Part shown: in pieces, positions 1-7,909 of the stretch
How positions within the stretch are numbered: the first letter of the stretch is position 1
How the letters are laid out: every line of letters starts with the position of its first letter
Assembly: GCA_031261545.1 (NCBI GenBank)
Contig: JAISJL010000033.1
Coordinates: 1-43,846, forward strand
Direction of reading: 5' to 3'
Length of the DNA stretch: 43,846 bases
Source: Candidatus Nomurabacteria bacterium
GTDB lineage: Bacteria > Patescibacteriota > Saccharimonadia > Saccharimonadales > Saccharimonadaceae
Program-made: the position numbers and the translations under genes
The notes under the pieces: model-generated
Databases searched by the model: none
What the model was told of the DNA's origin: nothing
Seen by the model: only the letters and a program-made list of their open reading frames with translations

Positions 1-2
1 AT

Positions 3-620
3 AAGGGTAGAACCCTAAAAGTCATATTGGAGCAATTAGAAAATGCTGGGTATAAAGCCGAGTGGCGGTTGCTCAATGCAAAAGATTTTGGGCTATCGCA
101 GAATCGTGAGCGCATTGCGATTGTCGCCAGCAAAGACAAACGCATAAACCTCGACAAACTCAACAAGAAACCAACAAAACTAATCAAAGATATTTTAGAA
201 GAGTCGGGTGATTTTGAGTATTTAGAGGAGAAAGATTATACAATCCTGCCAAAAGAGTTGTGGAGGAAGCAAGATTCTGGGCTGATATTCTGCGGTTATC
301 GCAACAAATCTATTAGAAAAGCAGGGACTCGACCAAATACCGAACATTTATCGCGCGTTCATAAGCAGCCGAATCGTATTTACCATATTGACGGGACGCA
401 CCCAACCATACCGTCCCAAGAAAGTTCCGGTAGGTTTTGGATTTACGATGGTAAAACTGTCCGAAAACTAACTATCAGGGAGTGCTATCGACTTCAAGGA
501 TTCCCAGATGATTTTGTTATGAATGATAAATTATCTTCTTGTTACAACCAAATTGGCAATGCGGTTGCAATACCTATGATAGAAGCCGTGTATGAACAAA
601 TAAAGGAGCAGTTGTTATGA
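3..620 (+). CDS. DNA (cytosine-5) methyltransferase, C-terminal part (5' end outside the window)
   Basis: Frame open to left window edge (KGRTLKVILEQLENAGYKAEWRLLNAKDFGLSQNRERI); C5-MTase motifs DFGLSQNRERI, RECYRLQGFPDDF and QIGNAVAIPM. Confidence 0.9.
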   Translation, partial: KGRTLKVILEQLENAGYKAEWRLLNAKDFGLSQNRERIAIVASKDKRINLDKLNKKPTKLIKDILEESGDFEYLEEKDYTILPKELWRKQDSGLIFCGYRNKSIRKAGTRPNTEHLSRVHKQPNRIYHIDGTHPTIPSQESSGRFWIYDGKTVRKLTIRECYRLQGFPDDFVMNDKLSSCYNQIGNAVAIPMIEAVYEQIKEQLL

Positions 621-1714
621 ACCACAGAGAAAAATTGTTAGAGATTTATAAAAAGTCGTCCGATATTTCTGATTTAGAGATACCGAAAGACCTAAAAGTA
701 TATCTGGACTTGATTACTACCAATGTAAATAAGAATAAAGGTGTTTTTACGGTTTTGACGACCCTTTTAGTCCATAAACTTATAAATCCACATCAAGACA
801 TACGATTCCATCAAGATAAAATGGATAATGGATTTTCCGGCAGGAGTATAGACACAAGATTTATCACCCCAACACTCACAGAGCTTGGATTGCCCCATAT
901 GGCTGAAAGTGGTTGGCTGACAAGAAGCTTGGAACAACCATACCCATACACGCTAACTTATCAGGGTGAAATATCTGGTGTTGGTATGAAGCAAGCTTTT
1001 CTGCATACCATCGACCGATTCCAGAATGAACCCGCTTTGACGGAAGCCATCTTGCGAGTGTTGCTGAATAGCGCAATAAACTATCGCGAAGCGAATAAGG
1101 TTGAAATCCAAAAGCTTGATTCTGATGATGACATACAGATAGCTGAAATAATAGATATTCTCCAAGACCATTTTACGACAACTTATGGGACTCACGGTGG
1201 CGCTAAACTACCGGTATTAGCGTTTTATGCAATATATACTTTTCTTGTAGATGAGATGGGCAGATATAAAGGGGCTACTTTATTGCCACTTGGCAGTCAC
1301 ACGGCTTCCGACCGCACCTCAAATAGCTCTGGCGACATTGAAGTTGAAAAAGATGGCAATATCTTTGAGGCAGTAGAAGTGAAGCTCGACAAAGCACCGG
1401 ACTTGCAAATGACGCGGGTTGCTTATGACAAAATAATCAAGTTCAATCCGGAACGATATTATATCTTATCTGGGTTGCCGCCAGCAGAGCCGGAGCAAAT
1501 CAACGAATTGGTCTTTCATATACAGATGGAACACGGTTGCCAGCTGATAGTGAATGGACTATACAGAACTCTCAATTATTATTTGCGCCTAATCTCTAAC
1601 CCTAAACTTTTCTTGAACAAATATATTGAGCTTGTCGAGATAGATGACGAGTTATCGGTCGAGCATAAAGAGATGCTCAAAACTATTTTGACGAATCACG
1701 ACATAGAGTCCTAA
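617..1714 (+). CDS. Probable type II restriction endonuclease
   Basis: ATGA overlap with upstream MTase; lies between two C5 MTases; PD-(D/E)XK-like GDIEVEKDGNIFEAVEVK. Confidence 0.65.
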   Translation: MNHREKLLEIYKKSSDISDLEIPKDLKVYLDLITTNVNKNKGVFTVLTTLLVHKLINPHQDIRFHQDKMDNGFSGRSIDTRFITPTLTELGLPHMAESGWLTRSLEQPYPYTLTYQGEISGVGMKQAFLHTIDRFQNEPALTEAILRVLLNSAINYREANKVEIQKLDSDDDIQIAEIIDILQDHFTTTYGTHGGAKLPVLAFYAIYTFLVDEMGRYKGATLLPLGSHTASDRTSNSSGDIEVEKDGNIFEAVEVKLDKAPDLQMTRVAYDKIIKFNPERYYILSGLPPAEPEQINELVFHIQMEHGCQLIVNGLYRTLNYYLRLISNPKLFLNKYIELVEIDDELSVEHKEMLKTILTNHDIES

Positions 1715-1741
1715 CCCTCTTATAAAAGATACTTCTTTTTG

Positions 1742-1765
1742 ACGCTCGACAGAGCGTATTTTTCT
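1742..1765 (+). terminator. Rho-independent terminator candidate after the restriction gene
   Basis: ACGCTC-GACA-GAGCGT followed by ATTTTTCTT. Confidence 0.6.
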
Positions 1766-1894
1766 TGTTCTCACAGGTATAGTTAGTCGTCGCCCGCTCA
1801 CATTTTACCTCTGTTATCTCGCCTGACTTCACCTAATATAAACAGTATCATCTCCTTGCCGAATACCTAAAACATCGGCAGAAAGGAGGTGCTT

Positions 1895-2890
1895 ATGAAA
1901 CACCTAACTATTACATCACTATTCACAGGTTGCGGCGGTTTGGACTTGGGCTTTGAGCGAGCGGGATTCCGCACAGTTTGGGCGAACGAGTTTGACCGCA
2001 ATATCTGGGAGACATTTGAGCGGAACTTCCTGCACACTCATCTCAACAAACAAGATTTGAGACATATCAAACCAGAAGACATACCCGATACGGACGGGAT
2101 TATTGGAGGGCCGCCGTGCCAATCGTGGAGCAGTGCTGGGGCGAAGCGAGGGCTGAAAGACCAGCGCGGACAGTTGTTCTACAACTATATCGAGATGATA
2201 CGAGCCAAACAACCCAAATTTTTCCTCTGCGAAAATGTGGCTGGGCTTGTTACGATTCGCAACCGCAAGGCATTTGCCGACTTCATCAGATTATTTGAGG
2301 ACGCTGGCTATAATGTCTCGTGGAAGTTGTTGGATACCAGCGATTACGGCGTGCCACAAACTCGAAAACGGGTTATCATTATCGGCTATCGCAAGGATTT
2401 GGACAAAGAGTTTGTCTTTCCAAAGCCGATGACCGAGAAGAAACTAACTTTGCGAGACGCAATCGGTAATTTGCCGCTGGCAACCCCAGCCACCGAACAT
2501 AACCACGCCAACATTGGCCTCAAAATCCCGAACCACGAGTATTTTATGGGCAAGTTCTCGTCTCGGTTTTTCCAAGCCAATCGTATGCGAAAGTGGAATG
2601 AGCCATCTTATACGATTGTGGCAATGGCAAATAGCGTGCCACTTCACCCCAGTTCGCCGCCAATGGTGAAACTGGGGAGTATGGACTTCACCTTGGCGCC
2701 AAATCGGGAGACGGAGTATCGCCGACTGTCCGTGCGCGAGTGTGCCAGAGTCCAAACTTTTCCTGACGATTTTATCTTCCACTACAAAAATGTGGTTGAT
2801 GGTTACAAAATGATTGGGAACGCCGTGCCGCCAAAACTTGCCGAAGTTATAGCCAAACAAATCTATAACGACCTGTCGCAAGCCAAGTAA
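1895..2890 (+). CDS. DNA (cytosine-5) methyltransferase, complete
   Basis: LFTGCGGLDLGFERAGF, GGPPCQSWSSAG, ENVAGL, DYGVPQTRKRVIIIG, RECARVQTFPDDF, MIGNAVPPKLAEVI; strong SD AAAGGAGGT before ATG 1895. Confidence 0.95.
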   Translation: MKHLTITSLFTGCGGLDLGFERAGFRTVWANEFDRNIWETFERNFLHTHLNKQDLRHIKPEDIPDTDGIIGGPPCQSWSSAGAKRGLKDQRGQLFYNYIEMIRAKQPKFFLCENVAGLVTIRNRKAFADFIRLFEDAGYNVSWKLLDTSDYGVPQTRKRVIIIGYRKDLDKEFVFPKPMTEKKLTLRDAIGNLPLATPATEHNHANIGLKIPNHEYFMGKFSSRFFQANRMRKWNEPSYTIVAMANSVPLHPSSPPMVKLGSMDFTLAPNRETEYRRLSVRECARVQTFPDDFIFHYKNVVDGYKMIGNAVPPKLAEVIAKQIYNDLSQAK

Positions 2891-2899
2891 TCGCCTCTG

Positions 2900-2934
2900 T
2901 TATCTGGCGTGTTTTATCCTTGTTCGCCAGATAA
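2900..2934. promoter_or_regulatory. 10-bp perfect inverted repeat between MTase and ardA-like gene
   Basis: TTATCTGGCG (2900-2909) and CGCCAGATAA (2925-2934), 15-nt loop. Confidence 0.55.
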
Positions 2935-2982
2935 GATGGGGTTATCCCAAGATGAACTAAAACGGGATAGAAAGGATATGTT

Positions 2983-3594
2983 ATGAGTGCCGAAGACGAC
3001 ACGAAGCACATTGACAAACAGAACAATACTAACGAGGAGCAAGAGAAACGGGTAATTCCAAGTATCTATGTTGCGTCCCTATCCGATTATGTCGGCGGAC
3101 GACTGCACGGGTGCTGGATTCGTGCCGACCAAGAAGACGAGAAAATCTTTGAGGCGATACGCCAAATGCTAAAACAATCTCCAAATCCGCTCGAAGCCGA
3201 AGGATACGCCATACACGATTATGAGGGCTTTGGGTCGCTAAAACTTGATGAATATGATGACATCAAGCAAGTAGCGGCAGCAGCCAGAAACATCACCGAA
3301 TATGGCGAACCATTCGCGGTTTGGGCGAGTCTAATGGGATTGACAGACGCAAGTAGCGAAAACGCTTATGAAAAGTTTTCCGAGTGCTATCAAGGTGAGT
3401 ATGAAAGTCCAGAATCTTATGCGGAAGAAATGCTTGACAGTTGCGGTATGGACATAATGATTTATAAGGATATACCCGACAATCTGCGTTGCTACATCAA
3501 GGTTGATTATGAGGCGTTTGTTCGTGATTTAGAATGCGAAAACACCGAGTTTTACGACAATGATGACGGCAAGGTTTTTGTCTTCTGTTGGTAG
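2983..3594 (+). CDS. ardA: ArdA-like antirestriction protein
   Basis: IYVASLSDYVGGRLHGCWIRA, YAIHDYEGFGSLKLDEYDDI and IKVDYEAFVRDLE match the ArdA family pattern; acidic protein. Confidence 0.88.
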   Translation: MSAEDDTKHIDKQNNTNEEQEKRVIPSIYVASLSDYVGGRLHGCWIRADQEDEKIFEAIRQMLKQSPNPLEAEGYAIHDYEGFGSLKLDEYDDIKQVAAAARNITEYGEPFAVWASLMGLTDASSENAYEKFSECYQGEYESPESYAEEMLDSCGMDIMIYKDIPDNLRCYIKVDYEAFVRDLECENTEFYDNDDGKVFVFCW

Positions 3595-3605
3595 AGTTCA
3601 AGGGT

Positions 3606-4247
3606 TCAACGAGAAACTGGCTGAAATATGCCAGTTTTTTGTTTGGACTTGCCGCTTGGGCGCAAGGGGATATGGTTGGCCCGCAAACATCGCAAAATTG
3701 CCCCTTGGCTTACGCCAAATCTTTCGGCGACTTGGTTAGAGTTGAGTCCAGATAGATAAAGCGAGACGATAGTTTGATCTTGACCACGGGTAGCAAAACG
3801 CCGATAGATAATGTCTATACCGTGTTTTTTGAGATTTTCCGCAATAGCTTGGCGAGTCCGACCATATTTCTTTGCCAATTCCTTGACCATCGCCCCGTTC
3901 TGATATTCTGCAATGATACCTAACATCTCCTTGCTGGTTATAGGGTTCTGAACCTGCCTTATCTCATCAACTACATCTTCGTAACCACCTGTAACATCTT
4001 CTGGCGTTTCATTTTCTGATGTGTTATAATCTATTTGGACAGTATCGCAGTAGCGTAACAGATGAAGCAATTTATTTGTATCAGTATGCGATAGTGCCAC
4101 CATTTCGGGAATAGAAACGGAAAATCTGTCGGAAACGGCGGATTTTTCGCATTTTTGGGCTAATTTTTGGGATTTTTTGGCTTCGCTTCTATTTCCTTTC
4201 TTTTCTCTAGACTCTTGGCTGTTTGGGTTGCCTGAATAAGGCGACAT
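3606..4247 (-). CDS. Protein with two predicted HTH segments (recombinase-type HTH)
   Basis: IIAEYQNGAMVKELAKKYGRTRQAIAENLKKHGI and LYLSGLNSNQVAERFGVSQGAILRCLRANHI; no catalytic recombinase domain. Confidence 0.65.
   Translation of the reverse strand: MSPYSGNPNSQESREKKGNRSEAKKSQKLAQKCEKSAVSDRFSVSIPEMVALSHTDTNKLLHLLRYCDTVQIDYNTSENETPEDVTGGYEDVVDEIRQVQNPITSKEMLGIIAEYQNGAMVKELAKKYGRTRQAIAENLKKHGIDIIYRRFATRGQDQTIVSLYLSGLNSNQVAERFGVSQGAILRCLRANHIPLRPSGKSKQKTGIFQPVSR
3614..3641 (+). terminator. Rho-independent terminator of the ardA-like gene
   Basis: AAACTGGC-TGAAATAT-GCCAGTTT followed by T run; lies inside the 3' end of the convergent HTH gene. Confidence 0.7.
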
Positions 4248-4270
4248 TGCAAAATTATTTTTGCCATACT

Positions 4271-4308
4271 AGATTTTAATTTGGTCAAATTCGACCAAAT
4301 TAAAATCT
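4271..4308. repeat. 16-bp perfect inverted repeat
   Basis: AGATTTTAATTTGGTC-AAATTC-GACCAAATTAAAATCT. Confidence 0.8.
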
Positions 4309-4325
4309 TTATTGCGAAGCTGCTC

Positions 4326-4508
4326 CTAAATATCGATATAATCTATGGCGCTAACTCGACGGAGCCAGTTTTTGACTGTTAAAGATGGATCGGATGAGTT
4401 TTGGTATTTTGCCAAATCTGTCAACGAGAGATAATCGACATTGCCGACATGTATAACGCCAATCTTGCTTTGTTTGACAATAATTTCGGCTTTGATTGGT
4501 TTTTTCAT
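4326..4508 (-). pseudogene. Truncated KilA-N domain protein (N-terminal fragment)
   Basis: IGVIHVGNVDYLSLTDLAKYQNSSDPSLTVKNWLRRVSAIDYIDI resembles the start of KilA-N, then stops; the rest of the domain is absent. Confidence 0.65.
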
Positions 4509-4555
4509 GGTCTTATTTTATCATATTTTAATGAAAAGACAAAGTTCTATCATAA

Positions 4556-4702
4556 TCAGTAGAATATCAATGGATTTTCTTTGTCATTGTTTGTCTCCAA
4601 ATCCTTGCGAATGCGCGACATTATAAAAACTACGTCGTGCTCGTTGTAGGTTTGAGCATATAATGCACATGCTAACTTATTATTGATTTCTGTTTGCGTC
4701 AT
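4556..4702 (-). CDS. Possible small protein (48 aa), unknown
   Basis: Hand-read ORF MTQTEINNKLACALYAQTYNEHDVVFIMSRIRKDLETNNDKENPLIFY; no clear SD. Confidence 0.3.
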   Translation of the reverse strand: MTQTEINNKLACALYAQTYNEHDVVFIMSRIRKDLETNNDKENPLIFY

Positions 4703-4835
4703 CGTAGAGTTTGTCTTTTTTATTCTTGCGAGAAAAGTGATATTTTGATCCCCGAGTATTGTAGCAAATTTGACCTATAATAAAAGATCCAACAAAAACC
4801 ACAGCCGATAGAATCAACATGATGTTTATTAAATT

Positions 4836-5006
4836 TCACTCCTTATCTATCACATAGATAATCGCGAACCAAGCCTTTATATATCTCGGCTCCATAGCAT
4901 TAACCATCAGCGCAAGTAATTTACTACCAACTGCAAGTATAAATTCAGACCACATGCAGCCTATATCGAACGGACTTGCTACTTTCTTTGTTATCTTATC
5001 AAACAT
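4836..5006 (-). CDS. Small protein with hydrophobic segment (56 aa), unknown
   Basis: SD AAGGAAAGGAGCAGG before ATG at 5006 (MFDKITKKVASPFDIGCMWSEFILAVGSKLLALMVNAM...). Confidence 0.5.
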   Translation of the reverse strand: MFDKITKKVASPFDIGCMWSEFILAVGSKLLALMVNAMEPRYIKAWFAIIYVIDKE

Positions 5007-5152
5007 CCTGCTCCTTTCCTTAACTTTTTTACCAGCTGTCGATAATATACTCATTGGGAATATATTCGATTACGTTGGTATCCCATGTCTCTTTACAATA
5101 TTGACCAATTTTTACAAATTTCTGCCTATTCCAATGATCAATCGGGTTGCCA

Positions 5153-5566
5153 TCAAAAGCCGTCTTTTTGTTTTTTCGCACTATAAAACTCTTCAAGCCA
5201 AGATATGATTGGGCGCTTTTTCATTGCTGCTGACGTGTCGCCACGAGTGGTGAGAACGTTTTTCATTGTCTTCGTCCATTCTAAATCATCGAACTTGAGA
5301 TCATGTACCTTATTTATAATGCCCGAAATATCTTTGGAATAGTCTATATTTAGAGAGTTGATATAATTAAATGTGTATGCCGTCTTAGTCATCATATAAA
5401 CGACATCTACCATGCTGCATTCACGGTATGAGTATTCATACGGCTTGTTAGCTTGTAAAAAAGAGAAGATTACGAATCCGCAAAAAGCACAAGCTGTAGT
5501 AGGTAATACTACCTTCGCAAAAGTATATTGATTACTTTTATCGCGCTTTTTTGTGCGTTGAGCCAT
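5153..5566 (-). CDS. Single-pass membrane protein, unknown (137 aa)
   Basis: Start MAQRTKKRDKSNQ at 5566 overlaps upstream stop (TAATG); basic N-terminus, one TM, polar C-terminal domain. Confidence 0.7.
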   Translation of the reverse strand: MAQRTKKRDKSNQYTFAKVVLPTTACAFCGFVIFSFLQANKPYEYSYRECSMVDVVYMMTKTAYTFNYINSLNIDYSKDISGIINKVHDLKFDDLEWTKTMKNVLTTRGDTSAAMKKRPIISWLEEFYSAKKQKDGF

Positions 5567-5883
5567 TATTTCCAATCCATTTTTGCGATACTCCACCGAT
5601 CAAACCCGAACTTGAAATTGCCACGTTTCCCATCGGGGTCATTCCTATTAAATTCGTATCCGACATGTTTTGTCATAGTTTCGACAAACTCATCGTCCAT
5701 CGGTTTATCTGGATAGCCATCTATATGTACTGATTTTTCCATATCATGGAGAAGTTGTGCTATAGCATCTTTTTTCTGAGACACATCATTGAACTCAACG
5801 GCTGTTAAAATTATAAAAATTGCTGCAATGATAGACATGCAAATTGCTACTGTTATATATTGTTTATTCTTACGATCGTTCAT
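5566..5883 (-). CDS. Single-pass membrane protein, unknown (105 aa), ends FKFGFDRWSIAKMDWK
   Basis: MNDRKNKQYITVAICMSIIAAIFIILTAVEF TM; directly follows upstream stop; C-terminus resembles that of the next gene. Confidence 0.7.
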   Translation of the reverse strand: MNDRKNKQYITVAICMSIIAAIFIILTAVEFNDVSQKKDAIAQLLHDMEKSVHIDGYPDKPMDDEFVETMTKHVGYEFNRNDPDGKRGNFKFGFDRWSIAKMDWK

Positions 5884-5884
5884 A

Positions 5885-6181
5885 CTAGCTCTCCCAATCT
5901 TCATCTTTGATGTTCCACACATCTCTGCCAAGTTTTAATGTGTCGTCACCAATATTATTCTTATTCATTAGCTTCGATTGGTACATTAGAATTAATAGCG
6001 ATTTTGCTTGCGTGGTTTCGTTCTTTGAGTTTACGTCTTCCGCTAAATTAGTCATAAACTGCTCAAAGTCATCCCTTTTCATAGTAGAATCCGCTTTATA
6101 ATAGATATAACTACCCACAGAAGAAAGACACAAGATAAACGCGATTGCCAAGAATACAAGTGTATTATTTTTTGTTGCCAT
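5885..6181 (-). CDS. Single-pass membrane protein, unknown (98 aa), ends LKLGRDVWNIKDEDWES
   Basis: SD GGAGG before ATG 6181; MATKNNTLVFLAIAFILCLSSVGSYIYY TM. Confidence 0.75.
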   Translation of the reverse strand: MATKNNTLVFLAIAFILCLSSVGSYIYYKADSTMKRDDFEQFMTNLAEDVNSKNETTQAKSLLILMYQSKLMNKNNIGDDTLKLGRDVWNIKDEDWES

Positions 6182-6182
6182 T

Positions 6183-6668
6183 TTATTTTTCCTCCTTAAT
6201 TATTTTTCCGTTTTTATACCACTCTAATGATAAAATTTCACCAGCCCTGTTTCCGACACCAACGGCAAAATATAGACCTAGCTTATACTGATATCCGTAA
6301 AAAGTTTGAGTCATTTCTTCCAGTTTCCAAATATCGTCTCTTTCTGGATGATTATTGGTTTCAAGCTCAATTATGACTAGATTATTGTCATCGATCCCTT
6401 GCTGATGAATGACAATGTCTGCTTCAATAAGTTTATTGCCGATCTTTTTAGACAGCATTCCGTGCCGATTGTAAAATGCATCAACAATGATATCTCCATT
6501 TTTATAATGCGATGACAAGAAAGTCGCTAATCCCGCAGTAAAATTGCGCTCTACTCTGCCACGAGACAATAACTCATTCTCGATAGCGACAAATTCTCGT
6601 ATTAGTTTTTCCAACTCATCCTTCGTCTGATTGAGTTCCGTGCTATCTAGTGCTATTGTTGTGTTCAT
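6183..6668 (-). CDS. PD-(D/E)XK nuclease-superfamily-like protein
   Basis: EADIVIHQQGIDDNNLVIIELETN core followed by DIWKLEEMTQTFYGYQYKLGLYFAVG; start MNTTIALDS at 6668. Confidence 0.6.
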   Translation of the reverse strand: MNTTIALDSTELNQTKDELEKLIREFVAIENELLSRGRVERNFTAGLATFLSSHYKNGDIIVDAFYNRHGMLSKKIGNKLIEADIVIHQQGIDDNNLVIIELETNNHPERDDIWKLEEMTQTFYGYQYKLGLYFAVGVGNRAGEILSLEWYKNGKIIKEEK

Positions 6669-6692
6669 AAGTTGACTATCCTTTCGTTTTTC

Positions 6693-6746
6693 GCAATCCT
6701 TGTCAAGTAGCAAGGATTGTTAAATAGATTATAATCTATTTAACAA
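6693..6746. promoter_or_regulatory. Hairpin plus 30-bp perfect palindrome upstream of the nuclease/membrane operon
   Basis: CAATCCTTG-TCAAGTAG-CAAGGATTG, then TTGTTAAATAGATTATAATCTATTTAACAA (6717-6746). Confidence 0.75.
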
Positions 6747-6813
6747 AGTATTTATCCGTAATTATAGTGTGAAGTTAAAAGGCCGTACCAAGATTTTGTG
6801 ATATAATGGTTGT

Positions 6814-7254
6814 ATGGAAAATGCTAAAAATATTATAAATGTAGTGAGTTATGTGGGGGCGTGGTTGTTGTTTGTGGGGCCGGTGATTCAGGCGCGGATG
6901 GAGTTGGCGGAGGAGGCGAGGCGCTTAAAAGAGGGATTTGATGCGTCGGAAAATAAGAAAAAGCGCGATGAGCTGATAAAAAGTATGCATGATCGTGGCA
7001 AAAAGCGAGAACAGCGTAGGCATACGCGGGCGGAGATGTTGTCGATTTTGTCGCCGGAGCAATTGGAGGTGTTGCGTAGGTTTGGGCGCAAGGCTTTGGC
7101 ATGGGAGTTTGTTGGGATTGGTGCCGCTTGTTTGGCGGTCAAGGAGACTTTTGAGCTGTGCGAAGGGTTTGAGATGGGGTTGGTCTGGTTTTTTGTGATT
7201 GTGGTTTTAACTTTTGCGGCTTGTTTGTATTTTGGGTTTAAGCGCAAGCGTTGA
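6814..7254 (+). CDS. Membrane protein with charged central region, unknown
   Basis: TATAAT ends 6 nt before ATG; two hydrophobic segments around a K/R/E-rich middle. Confidence 0.7.
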   Translation: MENAKNIINVVSYVGAWLLFVGPVIQARMELAEEARRLKEGFDASENKKKRDELIKSMHDRGKKREQRRHTRAEMLSILSPEQLEVLRRFGRKALAWEFVGIGAACLAVKETFELCEGFEMGLVWFFVIVVLTFAACLYFGFKRKR

Positions 7255-7257
7255 AAA

Positions 7258-7297
7258 TAAAAATACCCCGAAGTTGGTTCTGGTTCGGAGTATTTTT
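7258..7297. terminator. Bidirectional terminator between convergent genes
   Basis: ATACCCCGAA (7263-7272) / TTCGGAGTAT (7284-7293), one mismatch, flanked by A and T tracts. Confidence 0.65.
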
Positions 7298-7304
7298 GAG
7301 GATT

Positions 7305-7790
7305 TTATTGCAGGTTTTGCAGAAAGTGCTTTTCACGCTTGGCGCGTTGGTAGTTGCCAGATGCGAGAAGCACGGTTGGAACGATGAAAAGCGGATTTTG
7401 GAGCGCTAGGCCTGATCCAGCCATCATCAGGACCTGCCCAATATATATTGGGTTATGCATAAATCTGTAGATAGATTTATGCACGATTTGGTCTTTGCTG
7501 ATGGCGGTGATGTGGGGACACCATCTGGCACCGAGCGCTAGGCGCGCCAAAAATATCATCAAGATACCGATGGCGAGTAGGGCTATGCCGGCGATGGGCA
7601 GAAGCGGGTGTTGGTGGGGGTAAGAGAGAAAGAAAAGCCCTAGAGCCAAGCCGCTCGCGATGATGTTGTGCTCCGAGAAGTTTTTGTTGATTATGGCCGG
7701 TTTTGGCTGATTTTTGTATTTCAGCGCGAAACCAGCATAAATTGCTGCAAAAACTACCCAAAAAGCCGCTACGATTATCTGATTGGTCAT
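7305..7790 (-). CDS. Isoprenylcysteine carboxyl methyltransferase-like membrane protein
   Basis: YRFMHNPIYIGQVLMMAGSGLAL signature; SD AGGAGG. Confidence 0.7.
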   Translation of the reverse strand: MTNQIIVAAFWVVFAAIYAGFALKYKNQPKPAIINKNFSEHNIIASGLALGLFFLSYPHQHPLLPIAGIALLAIGILMIFLARLALGARWCPHITAISKDQIVHKSIYRFMHNPIYIGQVLMMAGSGLALQNPLFIVPTVLLASGNYQRAKREKHFLQNLQ

Positions 7791-7909
7791 TATTATTTAT
7801 CCTCCTAATTTGCAAGTAGTGTAATGTTATATTATATCACACTTTGGCTAAAATTGCAAGTTTTGGGCGAGATTTTGATATTTTGGGGTTTGTGTGGTAT
7901 GATGTAAGT

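Noticed and set aside
3606-4247. Possible serine recombinase or resolvase
   Set aside because: Only HTH segments are present; no N-terminal catalytic serine domain.
1-6780. Integrated prophage
   Set aside because: No structural, terminase or portal genes; only KilA-N and HTH remnants, and the left boundary is outside the window, so plasmid/ICE or degraded element is equally likely.
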